Positions 22,327 through 31,031 of a DNA stretch of 64,000 bases are shown in pieces (position 1 is the first letter of the stretch; each line of letters opens with the position of its first letter). The stretch covers positions 2,108,001 through 2,172,000 of the forward strand of contig NZ_OW968402.1 of assembly GCF_943169825.2 (NCBI RefSeq), in the 5' to 3' direction. Origin of the DNA: Varibaculum prostatecancerukia (GTDB lineage: Bacteria > Actinomycetota > Actinomycetes > Actinomycetales > Actinomycetaceae). A program made the position numbers and the translations under genes. Under the pieces are notes generated by a model. It was not told the DNA's origin. It ran no database searches and saw nothing but the letters and a program-made list of their open reading frames with translations.

Positions 22327-23292
22327 ATGGCTATAAAAGATAACATTTTTACCCTGGAGGGTCAGCAAAAGTCTGGCCTGCTTGCCCCGGAAATGGTGGG
22401 CGAGATTTTTAAGAAAGTCCAGGAAAGCTCCGTGGTTGCTCCCATGTGTGGGACCGTTCCGATGGGGGCTAATGGTTCGGAGTATGTGATTGCTACCGGG
22501 GAACCGGAGGCAGATATTGTCGGTGAGGGAATGGCCAAACCGGTTTCGACTATCGGTTTAGCTACCAAAGTGGTCAAGCCGGTAAAAGCGGCGGTGATTG
22601 TTCCTTGGTCTAAGGAGGCTCGCCTAGCTAACCCGGCTTCGGTGTTCGACACTATTCAAGAAAAAATGTCGGATGCGATTCGCCGCCAGGTGGATTACGC
22701 GATTTTGTATGGTAAGTCCGCTAAAACGGATAAAGTTATCTCCGGGGTTGACTGTGTAAACCAGACTACTAACCGGGTAACTTTGGGGACTGCTACCGCG
22801 AAACAGGGCGGTCTATCTGCTGATGTGATTAGCGGATACACCAAGGTAATGGAAGCTGATAGCGGCGATTATGATTTCTCCGGGTTTGTGGCTGATCCAC
22901 GTCTGCGTTCTACCCTTCTTAGCGCGGTAGATGATTTCGGGCGTCCGCTGTTCCAAGCTGAGCGGGTAAACCTGGCAGATTCGTGGGGCTCTATTATGGG
23001 CCTTCCCACCAAGTTCGGCAAAGTAGTATCTGGGCGTATCGCTGGCCACGCTGGCAGTAATGTTCGCGCTTTCGGTGGCGATTTCGCTGGTTCTATCAAG
23101 CTTGGGTTTGTTGAGAACATCACGGTATCCATGTCGAATGAGGCAACTATCCAGATTGGTTCCGAAATGGTTTCGCTATGGAGTAACAACCTCGAAGCCG
23201 CTTTGGTAGAAGCAATCTTCGGGTGGGTTATCGAATCTCCTAACGCTTTCGTAGCTTACGAACAAAAGGCAGCTACCACAGCTGGTAGTTAG
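22327..23292 (+). CDS. Major capsid protein, HK97 fold
   Basis: 321 residues after AGAAAGGAAAAAG. Typical HK97-type sequence: SSVVAPMCGTVPMGANGSEYVIATGEPEADIVGEGMAKPVSTI (N-arm/E-loop) and, later, SGFVADPRLRSTLLSAVDDFGRPLF (P-domain) and GDFAGSIKLGFVENITVSMSNEATI. No separate protease gene is seen, so scaffold removal may not need one or uses another route. Confidence 0.93.
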   Translation: MAIKDNIFTLEGQQKSGLLAPEMVGEIFKKVQESSVVAPMCGTVPMGANGSEYVIATGEPEADIVGEGMAKPVSTIGLATKVVKPVKAAVIVPWSKEARLANPASVFDTIQEKMSDAIRRQVDYAILYGKSAKTDKVISGVDCVNQTTNRVTLGTATAKQGGLSADVISGYTKVMEADSGDYDFSGFVADPRLRSTLLSAVDDFGRPLFQAERVNLADSWGSIMGLPTKFGKVVSGRIAGHAGSNVRAFGGDFAGSIKLGFVENITVSMSNEATIQIGSEMVSLWSNNLEAALVEAIFGWVIESPNAFVAYEQKAATTAGS

Positions 23293-23311
23293 CAAACGGG
23301 AGGGTAAGTAA

Positions 23312-23752
23312 ATGGCAATAGCAACCCCTGAGGATATCGCGGCATCGCTACTGCGCGACCTTACCCCCTCAGAGAAAAAATATGCCGGGGTGCTGCTGGA
23401 TCGGGTTGAGGTCATGATCCAGGCACGGTTAAACCTCAACCTAGATGAGATTACTTCCCACATGCGGGCAGCTCTCATCCAGGTTGAGGCAGAAGCCGTT
23501 GCCCGGGTATACCGAAACCCGGAAGGCCGTATCCAAGAAGCTGATGGCCAATACTCCTATCAGCTATCCAATCTCGTTGCATCAGGAATGTTGCAAATCC
23601 TGCCCTCAGAGTGGGAACTATTGGGGGCAGGATTCAACCTTTGGAAAACTATCCCGCCCGCTCTGGACGGGTATCTAACCGCCAACGCTAAAGCCCGCCC
23701 GGGTAATGAGTTCGGTTTCAACATTCGCCCTGACCGCACCTATATCCCCTGA
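23312..23752 (+). CDS. Head-tail connector (adaptor) protein
   Basis: 146 residues; ATPEDIAASLLRDLTPSEKKYAGVLLDRVEVMIQARL, then MRAALIQVEAEAVARVYRNPEGRIQEADG. This matches the helical gp6/gp15-like adaptor family that sits below the portal. Directly follows the capsid gene with GGGAGGGTAAGTA as ribosome site. Confidence 0.8.
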   Translation: MAIATPEDIAASLLRDLTPSEKKYAGVLLDRVEVMIQARLNLNLDEITSHMRAALIQVEAEAVARVYRNPEGRIQEADGQYSYQLSNLVASGMLQILPSEWELLGAGFNLWKTIPPALDGYLTANAKARPGNEFGFNIRPDRTYIP

Positions 23753-23765
23753 CAGGGAGGAAAAG

Positions 23766-24101
23766 ATGAGCCTGCTAGAGGGACGTCACCGCTTACAGGT
23801 ACAAACCGCGCGCCGTACCGGCGTCAGCAAGTATGGTAACGCCCAAATCACCTATAACGACCCGGTAGAAGTAGCCGGAAACGTACAAGCAGTCTCTAGC
23901 GAAGAAATAGCCTCCCTGGGAATGCAAACCAAATCCGTCTATCGCGTCCTCGCCAGGTCTTGGCCGGGCGGGCCTTACTCGCGGATTTTCTGGGAGGACA
24001 AAATGTTCGAGCAGCGCGGGGAAGCTAGGTGGTTTACTCGTTCGCCTGCTACCTATCACTGTGAAGTGCTGATGGTGGCTTCTGGGGTCGAGATTAAGTA
24101 G
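23766..24101 (+). CDS. Head-closure (stopper) protein
   Basis: 111 residues from ATG 23766 (GGGAGGAAAAG upstream; longer in-frame starts overlap the previous gene). Beta-rich, with YGNAQITYNDPVEVAGNVQAV. Position two genes after the capsid fits the gp16/stopper family. Functional call rests mainly on synteny. Confidence 0.65.
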   Translation: MSLLEGRHRLQVQTARRTGVSKYGNAQITYNDPVEVAGNVQAVSSEEIASLGMQTKSVYRVLARSWPGGPYSRIFWEDKMFEQRGEARWFTRSPATYHCEVLMVASGVEIK

Positions 24102-24111
24102 GTGGGTGGTT

Positions 24112-24426
24112 ATGGCAGGCGGGGTAACGGTTAATAAGACCGCCTATAGGGTGGCCGCTAAGGTGGCTGGTCAAGACCCTGAGATGGATAGGGTAGCTGC
24201 CCGGGTGGCTGCTGTTGCTAGTGCTGAGGCTTTACGGCATAAACGTTCTGGTGATCTGGCGGGCTCTATTCGGGTGCGGCGTGGCCGCAAAGACCGGGTG
24301 ATAACGATTGATGACCCCGAGGCGTTACATATCGAGTATGGGCATCTTGCCGGGGGTCGTGGTAAGGGCGCTAGGTGGGTTCCGGGGCTGCACATTCTTT
24401 CTAAAGCGGTTAAGAGGGTGGGGTAA
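24112..24426 (+). CDS. Phage head-tail joining (HK97 gp10/DUF5403-like) protein
   Basis: 104 residues from ATG 24112 with AGGTGGGTGG upstream. Central SGDLAGSIRVRRGRKDRVITIDDPEALHIEYGHLAGG resembles the HK97 gp10/DUF5403 proteins of the neck. The stop overlaps the next start (TAATGG). Confidence 0.75.
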   Translation: MAGGVTVNKTAYRVAAKVAGQDPEMDRVAARVAAVASAEALRHKRSGDLAGSIRVRRGRKDRVITIDDPEALHIEYGHLAGGRGKGARWVPGLHILSKAVKRVG

Positions 24427-24827
24427 TGGATGTTGTAGCAACGCTGGTGAGTGTTCTGCGTGAGGGTGGCTTGGATGCTATGGCATCGGTTGATACCGAT
24501 ATTGCTGTAGATACTGATCCGCTAGTGATAGTGGAAGAATCAGTAGCTCGCCCAGTGGCCTCGTTTTCGTGGCGTTGGGCGCATCAGGTAAATATCGATA
24601 TCCACGCGGTTACCGCTATCGAGGCTGACCCGATAGCCGTCCTCGATAATGCTTTGGATATCTTGTGGGACTGGTTCCAGGCAGGTAAACCTGCTGGCGG
24701 TGTCTGGGCGTCACATTTGGAAATAATCCAGATTCCTTCTCTGGTTCCTACCGATAGGCTCACGGCTACTCATCTGCGACAAGCCCGCACCGAAATCTCT
24801 CTAGTCGCTCGTTCGCTGGCGGTCTAG
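24426..24827 (+). CDS. Tail terminator-like protein
   Basis: 133 residues, overlapping the gene before. Alpha/beta pattern with a PLVIVEE strand and WAHQVNIDIHAVTAIEADPIAVLDNALDILWDWF helix, as in tail-terminator (gpU/gp17) proteins that cap the tail tube. Assigned by position and pattern. Confidence 0.65.
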   Translation: MDVVATLVSVLREGGLDAMASVDTDIAVDTDPLVIVEESVARPVASFSWRWAHQVNIDIHAVTAIEADPIAVLDNALDILWDWFQAGKPAGGVWASHLEIIQIPSLVPTDRLTATHLRQARTEISLVARSLAV

Positions 24828-24860
24828 GTCTGAAAACTCAATAAAAAAGTTCTGTTTATA

Positions 24861-24889
24861 CGTCACCGGCCAGGTGGCGTTTTTCTTTT
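24861..24889 (+). terminator. Rho-independent terminator
   Basis: CGTCACC and GGTGGCG form a 7-bp stem (one G-T) with loop GGCCA and are followed by TTTTTCTTTT. It lies before the strongly expressed tail-tube gene. Confidence 0.8.
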
Positions 24890-24903
24890 GAAAGGAAAAA
24901 ATA

Positions 24904-25512
24904 ATGGCAAATCAAAAATATGTGGATACGGATCATTTGCTCGTACCTGGTCGAGGCACTGTGCTGTTCGCTGAGCCGGGGCAAGCGATGTTTAAACTGG
25001 AGGGTTTCGATAAGGCTAAGCCAGATAGCTTTGCGTCTTGGAATCTGTTGGGCGGTACCTCTAAGGAGAATATGCCCGCCTTCGATAAGGATGGTGGCGA
25101 TGCTACCCAGTTGGGGATTTGGGAAGAGGACGCTGTCTATACCACTTATGAAGCAACCTCTATGTCGGTTACTTTGAATGCGGTACGTATCGATAAGGAA
25201 ACTTTCGAGCTTGCCTTCCCGGGCGGTGTCTGGGATGAGGCAACCGGCTCGTACAAGATTAACGGTATTGGTTCAGTTGAGAAGGCTTTAGCGATTGTCA
25301 TGTTTGATGGGCAAAAATGCGCGGCTTTCTATATGCCACGGGTTTCCCTATCGGTTGGTGATATGCCTGAGCTGGATAACGAGAACTTCTTGGAAGCCCA
25401 GATTTCCGGGCAGATTCTTACCGACCAGACCCAGCATTTACGTTTGCAGGTGTTCCGTCCTCGCCCGTTGACTGCGGCTGCTCCCGCGTCCTCTGCTGGG
25501 GGGAGTCACTAA
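24904..25512 (+). CDS. Major tail tube protein
   Basis: 202 residues after AAAGGAAAAAATA. Beta-rich: LLVPGRGTVLFAEPG, YEATSMSVTLNAVRIDKETFELAF and KCAAFYMPRVSLSVGDMPELDNENFLEAQISGQI, the layout of actinophage tail tube proteins. It forms the hexameric rings of the siphovirus tail. The Ala/Ser/Gly tail is disordered. Confidence 0.88.
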   Translation: MANQKYVDTDHLLVPGRGTVLFAEPGQAMFKLEGFDKAKPDSFASWNLLGGTSKENMPAFDKDGGDATQLGIWEEDAVYTTYEATSMSVTLNAVRIDKETFELAFPGGVWDEATGSYKINGIGSVEKALAIVMFDGQKCAAFYMPRVSLSVGDMPELDNENFLEAQISGQILTDQTQHLRLQVFRPRPLTAAAPASSAGGSH

Positions 25513-25514
25513 GT

Positions 25515-25877
25515 ATGGGTAAGGCAAAGAGTATTTCGGAACAGGCAACCGCGAAAGCTGAAGAAATCAAGAAAACGCCTTTCCGGCAGATTCCCGGGGC
25601 TCATGTGATTAAACCGTTAAAGGATATTCGCGCTTCGGATCGTTTGCGGTTTACTGCCAAAATCGCTGTTCTTCTTGATGAGGAAGGTAACCAGATCGGT
25701 AACACTCAAGAAGTGCTGCTGGCGATTGCTGACGCTTGCGACTTGGTGGAAGAACGCATGTCTACCACGCCGGAAGAGTTCCAGGAGTGGGCGGGCAGCG
25801 TTGATGATGGCTCCCTGATTGAGTTGTTGATGGCGCTTTATAGCGAATTGGGGGAAGGCAAAGGCTCTACGAGCTGA
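25515..25877 (+). CDS. Tail assembly chaperone G
   Basis: 120 residues. It lies between tube and tape-measure genes, the fixed place of the tail assembly chaperone. GGGGGAA at 25850-25856, in phase G-GGG-GAA with this frame and eight codons before the stop, is a -1 slippery heptamer. The -1 frame then stays open to 26269. Confidence 0.85.
   Translation: MGKAKSISEQATAKAEEIKKTPFRQIPGAHVIKPLKDIRASDRLRFTAKIAVLLDEEGNQIGNTQEVLLAIADACDLVEERMSTTPEEFQEWAGSVDDGSLIELLMALYSELGEGKGSTS
25850..25856 (+). promoter_or_regulatory. -1 ribosomal frameshift site
   Basis: The heptamer G-GGG-GAA is in phase with the upstream chaperone. The -1 frame immediately after reads GRQRLYELICTTGDVAGDLRALFGF without a stop and joins the second chaperone frame. 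Confidence 0.75.
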
Positions 25878-26269
25878 TCTGTACCACAGGTGATGTGGCA
25901 GGCGATCTTAGAGCCTTATTTGGGTTCAGCCCAGAGGAAGTATGGGAACCCTCTGGGCTGACCTTAGCTACGCAGCTGATTGACCGGTTAGCATTCGAGC
26001 CGCGCTCTATTTGGCGGGCGCGTCAGATGGAATCCGCGCCCGCAAAACCCGCAAGTGCAGATGCTGCGTTGCCGTTCTTTGCTTGGGATGAAACCAGTAA
26101 TGCGCTAGCGCTCATAGCGGATGAGCTGCAAGCATTACGCAGCCAAGTCGCGGCCATGGGTAGCGGGAAGCGTCCTCGCAAGATTACTCCTTATCCGCGT
26201 CCTACCAAACGCAAAAGGCACACCCCGAAAAGCCTGGATCAGATCAATTGGGATTTCTTTAACTTCTGA
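25857..26269 (+). CDS. Tail assembly chaperone T extension (frameshift product)
   Basis: The second chaperone frame, read in -1 after the slippery site. A GTG at 25895 is an alternative internal start but lacks a ribosome site. It contains YELICTTGDVAGDLRALFGFSPEEVWEPSGLTLATQLIDRLAFEPRSIWRARQM, the typical conserved core of actinophage T extensions. A basic tail (GKRPRKITPYPRPTKRKRH) ends just before the tape measure. The G and GT proteins together chaperone tape-measure assembly. Confidence 0.8.
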
Positions 26270-26296
26270 TTTTTTTCTTTTCCGGGAGGTGGGTGG

Positions 26297-29200
26297 ATGG
26301 CTAATAATACGGTCGGTCGCATTAGGGTTAGGACCCTGCCGGATACCTCTAAGTTCAATGAGGATCTACGTAAGGTATTAAAACGCGCGCGGGAAAAGTT
26401 TGATTTACAAATCCCAGTAGAGCTAACCCTGGATGGTAAATCGGTCATTAAGGTTCGCAAACTTATCAACAAGCTGTCCGATATCGAAATAGAGCCGGAT
26501 ATTGATGTTCCCACTGAGCAGGTAAAGAAAGCCCGCGAAAAGGTTGAATCTGCGAAACCGGAGATTAAGCCGCATATTTCGTATGACCACGCTGAAGCGG
26601 AAAAGATTAAGAAGCGGCTTGAGGAAAAGTTCGACAAGATAAAGTCCACGATTAACGCGAATCTGGATGTGGGTAAAGCCATGGCGCGTTTGAAATGGTT
26701 TACCCGTCCCCGGTTCGTGTCTTTAGAGGTGCGCCTTAAAGGAACTAAGAAGGTAGCTTCTTTCTTTGCTGCTCTCTCTGGTGCGCGGGTGTTGAAATCG
26801 TTTGGCACCTCGATAAAGAACTTTGCCACTAATCTTGACCGCACTACCCCGAAGATTATGGCCACTGCCGCCGGAATCACTGCGTTATCTTCGGTTGCTC
26901 TTTCTGCAACATCGGGGCTGATTGGAATCGGTGGGGCTTTAGCTTCAATCGCGCCCGCAGCTCTCGCCCTGCCCGGTATTCTGACCGGCGCAGCCGTAGG
27001 CGCGACCGCACTGTTCTTAGCTTTGAAGGACACTGGGAAAGTTCTAGGTGATCTCGCCCCACAGTTTAAGGCGGTTCAAAGTTCTGTCTCAGCTTCTTTC
27101 TGGGCGCAAGCAGCAATCCCTATCCGCTCCCTAGCTACCTCTGTACTGCCCACTCTTTCTGCAGGGCTAACCAAGGTAGGGGCTGAATCCGGTAAAATCG
27201 CTGCCGCGCTGGCGGGCATGTTTTCCGCTCAAGCCAAGAGCGGAATGTTTAGCAGCCTGTTCAATAACGTTGCTAATTCCATTGCGACAGCCCGGGCAGG
27301 AGTAGTCGGTTTTACCGGGGCTTTCGCCACTCTCGGGTTGGTAGGTTCCCAATACCTACCCCAGTTAGGTGCCTGGGTTACTAACTTGGGGCAACGTTTT
27401 CAAAACTTTGTATCCCAAGCAGCCGCTAACGGATCCTTAAAGGGCTGGATTGATTCAGCCATACAATCCTTTAAAGACCTAGGTGGCACCCTGGCGGGCA
27501 TCGGCGGGATCTTCTCCAAACTACATCAAGCTGCCCAAGCCGCAGGAGTAGGGGGACTAGCAGGTCTACGCACTGCGCTGGAAGCCATAAACAAGGTTAT
27601 GGATTCCCCCGCATTCCAAGGGGCTCTAACCCAGATTTTCCAAGGAGCAGGCCAGGGGGCTAGTGCGCTCGCGGGCGCGCTTAGCCCGTTGGGAGGGATG
27701 ATTGAATCATTAGCTCCTGCGCTTTCTGGTTTGCTTTCTGGTATGAGTAGCGGGGTTGCTACCGCTATTACTGGGATTGCTCAAGCGCTATCTTCTCCGG
27801 GGATTTCTCAGGGGCTTGCGGCGCTTACTTCCGGGTTTCAACAGATGGTTACGAATCTGTTACCGGCGTTTAAGCCCCTGGCGGGGGTAATAGCTGCGCT
27901 TGCTCCTGTGATTGGTCAGTTAGCTGCCGAGATTGGTTCGGTGCTGACTGCTGCCATCCAAGGGGCAGCCCCGGTGATTACCTCGATGCTTGCCGCTATT
28001 AGGCCGCTAATCCCGATTTTGGGTGGTGCCTTGATAGGGGCGATACGGGTACTTTCCCCGTTGCTGCAAGCGTTGTGGCCGCTAATCGTACCTATCGCTG
28101 CCGGGTTTGCGGCGCTATCGGGGGCTACTGCTGCGGTAGGGGTGATTACTAAGATTCAGACCGGGTTCGCTTCCCTGGTTAAAAGTTTCGATGCTATCTC
28201 CAAAGTTTTAACTATTGCTAAAAATGGGTTTGCGGCGTTAAACGCGGTGCTAGCGGCTAACCCGATCATCCTGATAGTTGTTGCTGTGGTTGCGGTTATT
28301 GCTGGACTGGTGTTGCTGTATCAAAAGTGCGAATGGTTCAGGAACCTGGTTAATGCTGTATGGGAGGCAATCAAGACCGCCATCATCACAGTTATCAACG
28401 TTATTAAAACTGTTATTACCACGGTTGTTACCGCGATAGCTGCGGTTTGGGGGTCTATTTGGAACGGGATTAAAGCTGTGGCGCTGGCGGTTTGGGACGG
28501 GATTGTTGCTGGCGTAACTGCGTGTATTAATACTGTTCGGGCTGTGATTACAGCGATAGTTACCGGGATAGCTGTGATTTGGAACGGGATTTGGACCGGG
28601 ATAAAAACTGTTGTTATCGGCGTGTGGACAGTGATTAAAACTGTGGTAACTACCTATATTAATGCTGTTCGGGCTGTGATTTCGGCAGTGATAAACACTA
28701 TCCGGTCTATCTGGAGTGGCGGGTGGAATGCGGTCAAGTCGATTCTTTCGGGCGCTTGGGCAGCTATCAGAGGAGCGGTCAGCTCAGGAATATCTGCTGT
28801 GGTCTCTGTGGTTCGCTCCCTGCCGGGGAGGGCTCGCAGCGCTTTAGGAAGTATCGGTTCAACGCTGCTGTCTGCTGGCAAGAATCTTATTAAGGGGTTT
28901 ATTAACGGAATCAAGAACATGTTCGGATCCGTTAAATCTACCCTGTCGAGTTTGACCTCAAAGCTGACGTCTTGGAAGGGTCCGCCCCGGAAAGATGCGG
29001 TGCTGCTTTATGGGGCTGGACGTCTGGTGATTGATGGGTTCAAACGGGGCCTGGAATCTCAATACCGCGCGGTGCGGCGGTCTTTGAATGGGTTTACCGG
29101 GTCGTTAGATCCGCAAATGCCAGGACTGTCGATGTCGCAACCGGTGGGTCTTACCTATGATGCGTCCAGTTTCAATCCTGGCACTAGCGGGTTTGGTGGA

Positions 29201-29329
29201 AATTCCGGGCGGGTATCTGAGGTGAAACAGTATTTCCCGAATGTTATTGATCCGCGTGCTGCAGCTCTTGCAGCGGCTCGCGGTTTGCTTGGGGTTCCGG
29301 TATCTACGGTGAAAGGTGGCGCGCTGTGA
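26297..29329 (+). CDS. Tape measure protein
   Basis: 1010 residues, the longest gene of the prophage. GGGAGGTGGGTGG precedes the ATG. N-terminal charged coiled-coil region (about 15-130), central Ala/Gly/Leu-rich hydrophobic helices including a strong membrane-like segment ANPIILIVVAVVAVIAGLVLLY near 655-676. Then comes a long Trp-spaced repeat region (WNGI, WDGI, WNGIW, WSGGW) near 700-820. Its length sets the tail length; about 1.5 A per residue gives a tail near 150 nm (inference). Confidence 0.95.
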   Translation: MANNTVGRIRVRTLPDTSKFNEDLRKVLKRAREKFDLQIPVELTLDGKSVIKVRKLINKLSDIEIEPDIDVPTEQVKKAREKVESAKPEIKPHISYDHAEAEKIKKRLEEKFDKIKSTINANLDVGKAMARLKWFTRPRFVSLEVRLKGTKKVASFFAALSGARVLKSFGTSIKNFATNLDRTTPKIMATAAGITALSSVALSATSGLIGIGGALASIAPAALALPGILTGAAVGATALFLALKDTGKVLGDLAPQFKAVQSSVSASFWAQAAIPIRSLATSVLPTLSAGLTKVGAESGKIAAALAGMFSAQAKSGMFSSLFNNVANSIATARAGVVGFTGAFATLGLVGSQYLPQLGAWVTNLGQRFQNFVSQAAANGSLKGWIDSAIQSFKDLGGTLAGIGGIFSKLHQAAQAAGVGGLAGLRTALEAINKVMDSPAFQGALTQIFQGAGQGASALAGALSPLGGMIESLAPALSGLLSGMSSGVATAITGIAQALSSPGISQGLAALTSGFQQMVTNLLPAFKPLAGVIAALAPVIGQLAAEIGSVLTAAIQGAAPVITSMLAAIRPLIPILGGALIGAIRVLSPLLQALWPLIVPIAAGFAALSGATAAVGVITKIQTGFASLVKSFDAISKVLTIAKNGFAALNAVLAANPIILIVVAVVAVIAGLVLLYQKCEWFRNLVNAVWEAIKTAIITVINVIKTVITTVVTAIAAVWGSIWNGIKAVALAVWDGIVAGVTACINTVRAVITAIVTGIAVIWNGIWTGIKTVVIGVWTVIKTVVTTYINAVRAVISAVINTIRSIWSGGWNAVKSILSGAWAAIRGAVSSGISAVVSVVRSLPGRARSALGSIGSTLLSAGKNLIKGFINGIKNMFGSVKSTLSSLTSKLTSWKGPPRKDAVLLYGAGRLVIDGFKRGLESQYRAVRRSLNGFTGSLDPQMPGLSMSQPVGLTYDASSFNPGTSGFGGNSGRVSEVKQYFPNVIDPRAAALAAARGLLGVPVSTVKGGAL

Positions 29330-30225
29330 ATCATGAGACCGACTGGTTTGCTCGCGTCACCCCGATCCAGCATCATCAAATCAAGATAGGCTCTCTTGTT
29401 TTCGGGGTGCGCGACAGTGAGGGCGTGGATTGGTTGATCCAAGATGTCACCGACTGGTCATCGACCCCGGTGCATTCAGAATCTGCAGATAGATCCTGGA
29501 GAGATGGGGCATGGTTAGGGCGTCAATGGATTAGCGCTAAACATTTTGAGATTCGGCTTTCATTGATAGCTCGCAGCTATGACGCGGCTTTCTTTGAGCC
29601 GCGTGTGGACGCTATTCTTAAAGAGCTGCCTATCCGTAAGACTTTGCCGATGCTGGTTAGTCGCTGGGCGTCAGAGACTGCGACTTGGGTGCGGGTTGAA
29701 GAATCGGTAAAAGTGATCCCGGTTGATAGGCGCCGTTGGGATATATCGATTCAATGTATCGCCCCGGAGGGGCTGCGTTATGCTGCCTCATTCGATACCG
29801 GAAACCTGCTATGGCAAACCTATCGGACGCATCTGCCGAAATCTTCTGGCGGGCTAATCATTCCCTTCACGGTTCCGTTTACTATTAGGTCGCTGGTGGA
29901 ATCTGGGGAAATGGTTTTCCATGTCGCAGGCACTGCCGCTCCGCTGGCGCAGATCATTATTAAAGGTCCTGCCCGTAACCCGGTTATTCGTGATGAGAAA
30001 GCAGACTGGCAGACCTCGTTCGCGTTGAGCCTGCGAGAGAACCAGCGCTTAACGCTAGATCTTTCACGGCGGACAGTAACTCTAGGAGAATCTGCGTCAC
30101 GGCGGGGCGCCATGCGAGGGGTCTGGCCATCTCTATTACCGGGGGAGCATCAGATTTCTTGGAGTTCAGACGTCTATTCCCCTGATTCGGAATTGATTAT
30201 CAAGTTTGTAGAAGCATACACGTAG
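29326..30225 (+). CDS. Distal tail protein (Dit-like)
   Basis: 299 residues, overlapping the tape-measure stop. GVDWLIQDVTDWSS then SWRDGAWLGRQWISAKHFEIRLSLIARSY is the N-terminal pattern of siphovirus Dit/tail-component proteins, and a galectin-like beta-rich C-terminus follows. It forms the hub at the tail tip. Confidence 0.82.
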   Translation: MNHETDWFARVTPIQHHQIKIGSLVFGVRDSEGVDWLIQDVTDWSSTPVHSESADRSWRDGAWLGRQWISAKHFEIRLSLIARSYDAAFFEPRVDAILKELPIRKTLPMLVSRWASETATWVRVEESVKVIPVDRRRWDISIQCIAPEGLRYAASFDTGNLLWQTYRTHLPKSSGGLIIPFTVPFTIRSLVESGEMVFHVAGTAAPLAQIIIKGPARNPVIRDEKADWQTSFALSLRENQRLTLDLSRRTVTLGESASRRGAMRGVWPSLLPGEHQISWSSDVYSPDSELIIKFVEAYT

Positions 30226-30233
30226 GAGCATTC

Positions 30234-31028
30234 ATGGCATCGATAGATATTATTCCCCCCTGGGCGCTAGACGCCGGGAAAGATGATAAACCTACCTACA
30301 CCGGGCGAGACTTGCGCGACTTGCTCGCAGCGGTGTTAAAACCCGGGGATAGCCCTGTTAGTGCGAAACCAGGAATCTTGCGTGGCCTCGAAGTCAAAGA
30401 CAACGGTCAAGGGGTAACTGTTGAACCCGGTTATTGCGTTATTTCTACTATGGACGGGCCGTTCCTTACCGGTGTGCGTCACCCGGTTACCCTGCCGATT
30501 GCCGCGCCCCACGTTTCGTTTTCCAGGATCGATTTAGTCGTAGCGGTGATTGATGATTCGGCAGAATCAGACCGAGGAATGAACCTGGAAATAGTGCAGG
30601 GTTCCCCGGCATCTAGCCCCACCCCTCCTCAAGCTCCCGCGAAATCTTTAACTATCGCGGAAATAGATGTATCTCCAACGGGGGGACTTTCTGTTACCAC
30701 AGGTGAGCGCACGCTGCTGGCGGGCGGTTTTGAGCCGGGGACTTCCGTTTTGAAAAACGGTTCAGGAGTGTCCTCTGGGGTGATTGAGCGGTTGAGCCTA
30801 CCGGGGCGGGTAGTGGTTTTGAATGTTGCTGTTATTGCTTCAGGTGAATCTGGTCTTTTAGCTGATACCGGTATTTCTGGGGTCACCCAGTTTGCTTTGA
30901 TGGGCTCTGACACTCAGATGTGGTGGTGTGGGCTTGCAGGAGATGGTTTCTTAACGGTCTTTGGGGATACCCCGAAGGCCGGTGATGCTTTGTCAGGGAC
31001 TCTAGTTATTACTGTCCCAGAGGGGTAA
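30234..31028 (+). CDS. Minor tail protein
   Basis: 264 residues. The first half has IIPPWALDAGKDDKPTYTGRDLRDLLAAVL and GVTVEPGYCVISTMDGPFLTGV, seen in baseplate/upper fibre proteins of actinophages. The second half is beta-rich (VVVLNVAVIASGESGLLAD). It lies between Dit and the Gp37-like protein. Confidence 0.65.
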   Translation: MASIDIIPPWALDAGKDDKPTYTGRDLRDLLAAVLKPGDSPVSAKPGILRGLEVKDNGQGVTVEPGYCVISTMDGPFLTGVRHPVTLPIAAPHVSFSRIDLVVAVIDDSAESDRGMNLEIVQGSPASSPTPPQAPAKSLTIAEIDVSPTGGLSVTTGERTLLAGGFEPGTSVLKNGSGVSSGVIERLSLPGRVVVLNVAVIASGESGLLADTGISGVTQFALMGSDTQMWWCGLAGDGFLTVFGDTPKAGDALSGTLVITVPEG

Positions 31029-31031
31029 GTA

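Noticed and set aside
26239-27033. 264-codon minus-strand frame
   Set aside because: Lies inside the tape measure gene; translation rich in Ser/Arg/Ala with no domain, an in-register shadow.
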